Source: an uncultured Bacillaceae bacterium
Lineage (GTDB): Bacteria; Bacillota; Bacilli; Bacillales; Cytobacillaceae
Direction of reading: 5' to 3'
DNA length: 6,382 bases
NCBI GenBank assembly: GCA_937995745.1
Contig: CALKIU010000181.1
Span: 1-6,382 of the forward strand
Position 1 is the first letter of the stretch, and each line of letters begins with the position of its first letter. The notes below the pieces were generated by a model, which worked only from the letters and a program-made list of their open reading frames with translations, did no database searches and was not told the origin of the DNA. Below, piece after piece: positions 5,192 through 6,382 of this stretch. Made by a program: the position numbers and the translations under genes.

Positions 5192-5472
5192 ACTCACTTC
5201 AGGATGCTGTCTATAATTGGTTGACCATCAAAGTCGTTTGTGACCACAGACCGGATGATGCCGCTGCCAGGGAGACGGAGCAGTTGTTTTGGGAGATTTT
5301 AAAGAATGAGCATTCCGTTCGAAATATAAAAGTGACGGAGGATTCATCCATGTACTATGTACAAGTTGAACTACAGGGAAAAGACCGTTCCTACCGTTTT
5401 CCCCGCCAATTGGTGGAAGCGATGCTGACGCAGATTGCCCGGGAGCCGGAAAAGTACAAAAACTTTTCATAA
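5188..5472 (+). CDS. Uncharacterised 94-residue protein coupled to ylaH
   Basis: I recognise no domain. The protein is soluble and acidic-basic mixed, with a helical N-terminal half (AVYNWLTIKVV, then an ETEQLFWEIL helix), a beta-like middle (SMYYVQVELQGKDRSYRFP) and a C-terminal helix ending REPEKYKNFS. The start is TTG at 5188, overlapping the ylaH stop by two bases. AAGGAGGGAG (5171-5180) seven bases upstream makes this start firm. I believe similar short proteins follow ylaH in other Bacillaceae, but this is from memory. The tight coupling suggests joint action with YlaH, perhaps as its cytoplasmic partner (inference). Confidence 0.8.
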   Translation: MNSLQDAVYNWLTIKVVCDHRPDDAAARETEQLFWEILKNEHSVRNIKVTEDSSMYYVQVELQGKDRSYRFPRQLVEAMLTQIAREPEKYKNFS

Positions 5473-5509
5473 TCAGTGATGGATTGGCGCCGGAAAAAGG
5501 CGGGCAAAA

Positions 5510-5528
5510 TTTGTCTTATGCAGACGAA
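5510..5528 (-). terminator. Weak hairpin between the convergent 94-residue gene and ylaI
   Basis: TTTGTCT (5510-5516) and AGACGAA (5522-5528) pair over seven positions with one G-U. On the minus strand only TTTT follows after three bases. A second small hairpin, AACATC/GATGTT (5539-5544/5552-5557), stands between it and ylaI. Neither is a strong terminator. Confidence 0.25.
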
Positions 5529-5563
5529 AACTCAAGGGAACATCCATGTGTGATGTTTATTCA

Positions 5564-5764
5564 TTAAAATGTCGGTCTGTAAGGGCTCGAGCGGTAAAAC
5601 CTGAATTTTCCCGTTGCCAATCTGTTTTTGGTCTTTTCTGTAATCCTTTTGTCGCAATCTGCGCACATATATGTATGTATAGGTCTGTTTTTTAATTTTT
5701 TTGCTTCAAATGAATCATCCGGGATCGTTTCAATCCGATCGCACAGAACACATTGAACCTTCAT
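5564..5764 (-). CDS. ylaI: YlaI-like zinc-ribbon protein (DUF2197)
   Basis: A 66-residue protein with two CxxC pairs, Cys5/Cys8 (CVLC) and Cys34/Cys37 (CADC), spaced as in a zinc ribbon. NRPIHTYMC (26-34) and RLATGKFRFYR (48-58) are the conserved blocks of the YlaI family. Its role is unknown; nucleic-acid or protein binding is plausible for a protein this small with one zinc site. The start is the ATG at 5764, six bases after GAGGTG (5771-5776). The GTG at 5773 is part of that binding site and is not used. The gene is divergent from ylaL, has a good promoter of its own, and converges on the gene at 5188-5472. Confidence 0.88.
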   Translation of the reverse strand: MKVQCVLCDRIETIPDDSFEAKKLKNRPIHTYMCADCDKRITEKTKNRLATGKFRFYRSSPYRPTF

Positions 5765-5806
5765 AAAACACACCTCAATAGTAAATGGCGGATTTCTACA
5801 GGTTTA

Positions 5807-5835
5807 ATAATAAAGAAATGTCGGTTGCTTATCAA
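5807..5835 (-). promoter_or_regulatory. Sigma-A type promoter of ylaI
   Basis: On the minus strand TTGATA (5830-5835, five of six), exactly 17 bases, then TATTAT (5807-5812, five of six). The leader would be about 35 bases. No equally good plus-strand promoter is seen for ylaL in the same 134-base spacer; TG-C-AATTAT at 5871-5879 is a weak extended -10 option. Confidence 0.6.
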
Positions 5836-5898
5836 GAGCTAAATGCACCGAATGGAAATCTCTGTATTTGTGCAATTATTTTAAAGGAGGTCCGGAAA

Positions 5899-6354
5899 AT
5901 GGGAAATCCTGTTGAACCTTCACTCACTCAGCCGCTTTATGAAGCATTGCAAAAAGAACGTTTTGCCATCCTTTCAACGATTGATCATGAAACAGGCGCC
6001 CCTTGCAGCCATGCGATTTCATGGATTTTCGCCAAAGATGAAAACACCGTGCATTTTGCGATTAGCAATCGTTCAAGAGCCCTTCCCAATATAAAGAAGA
6101 ACAATCTGTTGTCTATAACTGTTTTTGCTAACGAATCGGTTTATTCCATTTGCGGACATGCAGAAATTAAAACGGAAAGAATCGAAGGGATTCCCCTGAA
6201 ATTGGCATTGGTAACGGTGAAAATTGACGAAGTGCGGGACATTATGTTCTACGGCTCTATCCTCAGCGTGGAACCTGTTTACAAAAAAAGCTATGATGAA
6301 AAAGCGGCTGCCCGGCTGGACAATCAAGTAATGGAAGCGTTAAGAAAAGCTTAG
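5899..6354 (+). CDS. ylaL: PPOX-family split-barrel flavin-binding-type protein, YlaL-like
   Basis: A 151-residue protein of the pyridoxamine 5'-phosphate oxidase-like split-barrel superfamily, which binds FMN, F420 or haem. The typical N-terminal block is present: RFAILSTIDHETGAPCSHAIS (21-41, a helix and first strands), VHFAISNRSRALPNIKKN (51-68) and SITVFANESVYSICGHAEI (72-90). The C-terminal part (HAEIKTERIEG onward) is the family's second half. Substrate and cofactor are unknown, and true pyridoxine-phosphate oxidase activity is unlikely at this size. The start is the ATG at 5899, seven bases after a perfect AAAGGAGGT. The frame runs open back to 5785, but without a binding site there. 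The stop codon lies inside the terminator stem. Confidence 0.85.
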   Translation: MGNPVEPSLTQPLYEALQKERFAILSTIDHETGAPCSHAISWIFAKDENTVHFAISNRSRALPNIKKNNLLSITVFANESVYSICGHAEIKTERIEGIPLKLALVTVKIDEVRDIMFYGSILSVEPVYKKSYDEKAAARLDNQVMEALRKA

Positions 6355-6376
6355 TCATGTACAGACTAAGCTTTTT
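6345..6376. terminator. Strong bidirectional terminator after ylaL
   Basis: AAAAGCTTAGTC (6345-6356) and GACTAAGCTTTT (6364-6375) form a perfect 12-bp stem with a seven-base loop, ending in TTTTT on the plus strand and in TTTT on the minus strand. The ylaL stop codon (6352-6354) is part of the left arm. It can stop transcription from both directions. Confidence 0.85.
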
Positions 6377-6382
6377 CTAATT

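Noticed and set aside
5785..5898. N-terminal extension of YlaL
   Set aside because: No binding site precedes 5785, the region overlaps the ylaI promoter, and a perfect AAAGGAGGT precedes the ATG at 5899.
1..6382. CRISPR array, toxin-antitoxin pair, defence island, phage or biosynthetic cluster
   Set aside because: No direct repeats with spacers, no integrase, helicase or nuclease gene, and no toxin-like pair are visible; apart from small unknowns all genes belong to known Bacillus families.

Overview
The window reads as ordinary chromosomal DNA of a Gram-positive, endospore-forming relative of Bacillus (family Bacillaceae). The evidence is the set and order of genes, strong AGGAGG-type ribosome binding sites, frequent TTG start codons, short U-tailed terminators, and proteins that closely resemble Bacillus SpeA, YkzI, YktC, YlaF, YlaH, YlaI and YlaL. 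Names are assigned from remembered family sequences, not from a search.

Layout. Positions 1-57 lie beyond the end of speA and may hold the tip of an insertion sequence. speA (arginine decarboxylase, minus strand) ends at 91 and has its own terminator. It is divergent from a plus-strand flavin oxidoreductase of the nitronate monooxygenase/FabK type (1811-2770). The 240-base spacer between them carries a good speA promoter and a 16-bp perfect palindrome. After the oxidoreductase comes a structured, T-tailed segment and a second strong hairpin (2823-2943). Next is a possible forespore-type promoter in front of the small gene ykzI (3063-3266). Between ykzI and the suhB/yktC inositol-phosphatase gene (3483-4280) sit a ten-codon reading frame with a good ribosome binding site and an overlapping terminator. 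suhB converges on ylaF (minus, 4386-4571). Then follow ylaH (4871-5191), translationally coupled to an uncharacterised 94-residue gene (5188-5472), the convergent zinc-ribbon gene ylaI (5564-5764, minus), and ylaL, a PPOX-type split-barrel protein (5899-6354), with a strong bidirectional terminator at the right edge.

How the genes work together. They do not form one pathway. SpeA starts polyamine synthesis, the oxidoreductase and YlaL are likely flavin proteins, SuhB removes phosphate from inositol monophosphate-like substrates, YlaF and YlaH are small membrane proteins, and YlaI is probably a zinc protein. The cluster looks like a thinned version of the Bacillus subtilis speA-ykt-yla region: bipA/typA, ylaJ, ylaK, yktA and yktB are not where that layout would put them.

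I found no convincing new defence, mobile or biosynthetic system. The best leads are regulatory: the speA leader palindrome, the forespore-like ykzI promoter, the mini-ORF and terminator before suhB, and the foldable 3' region of the oxidoreductase gene.
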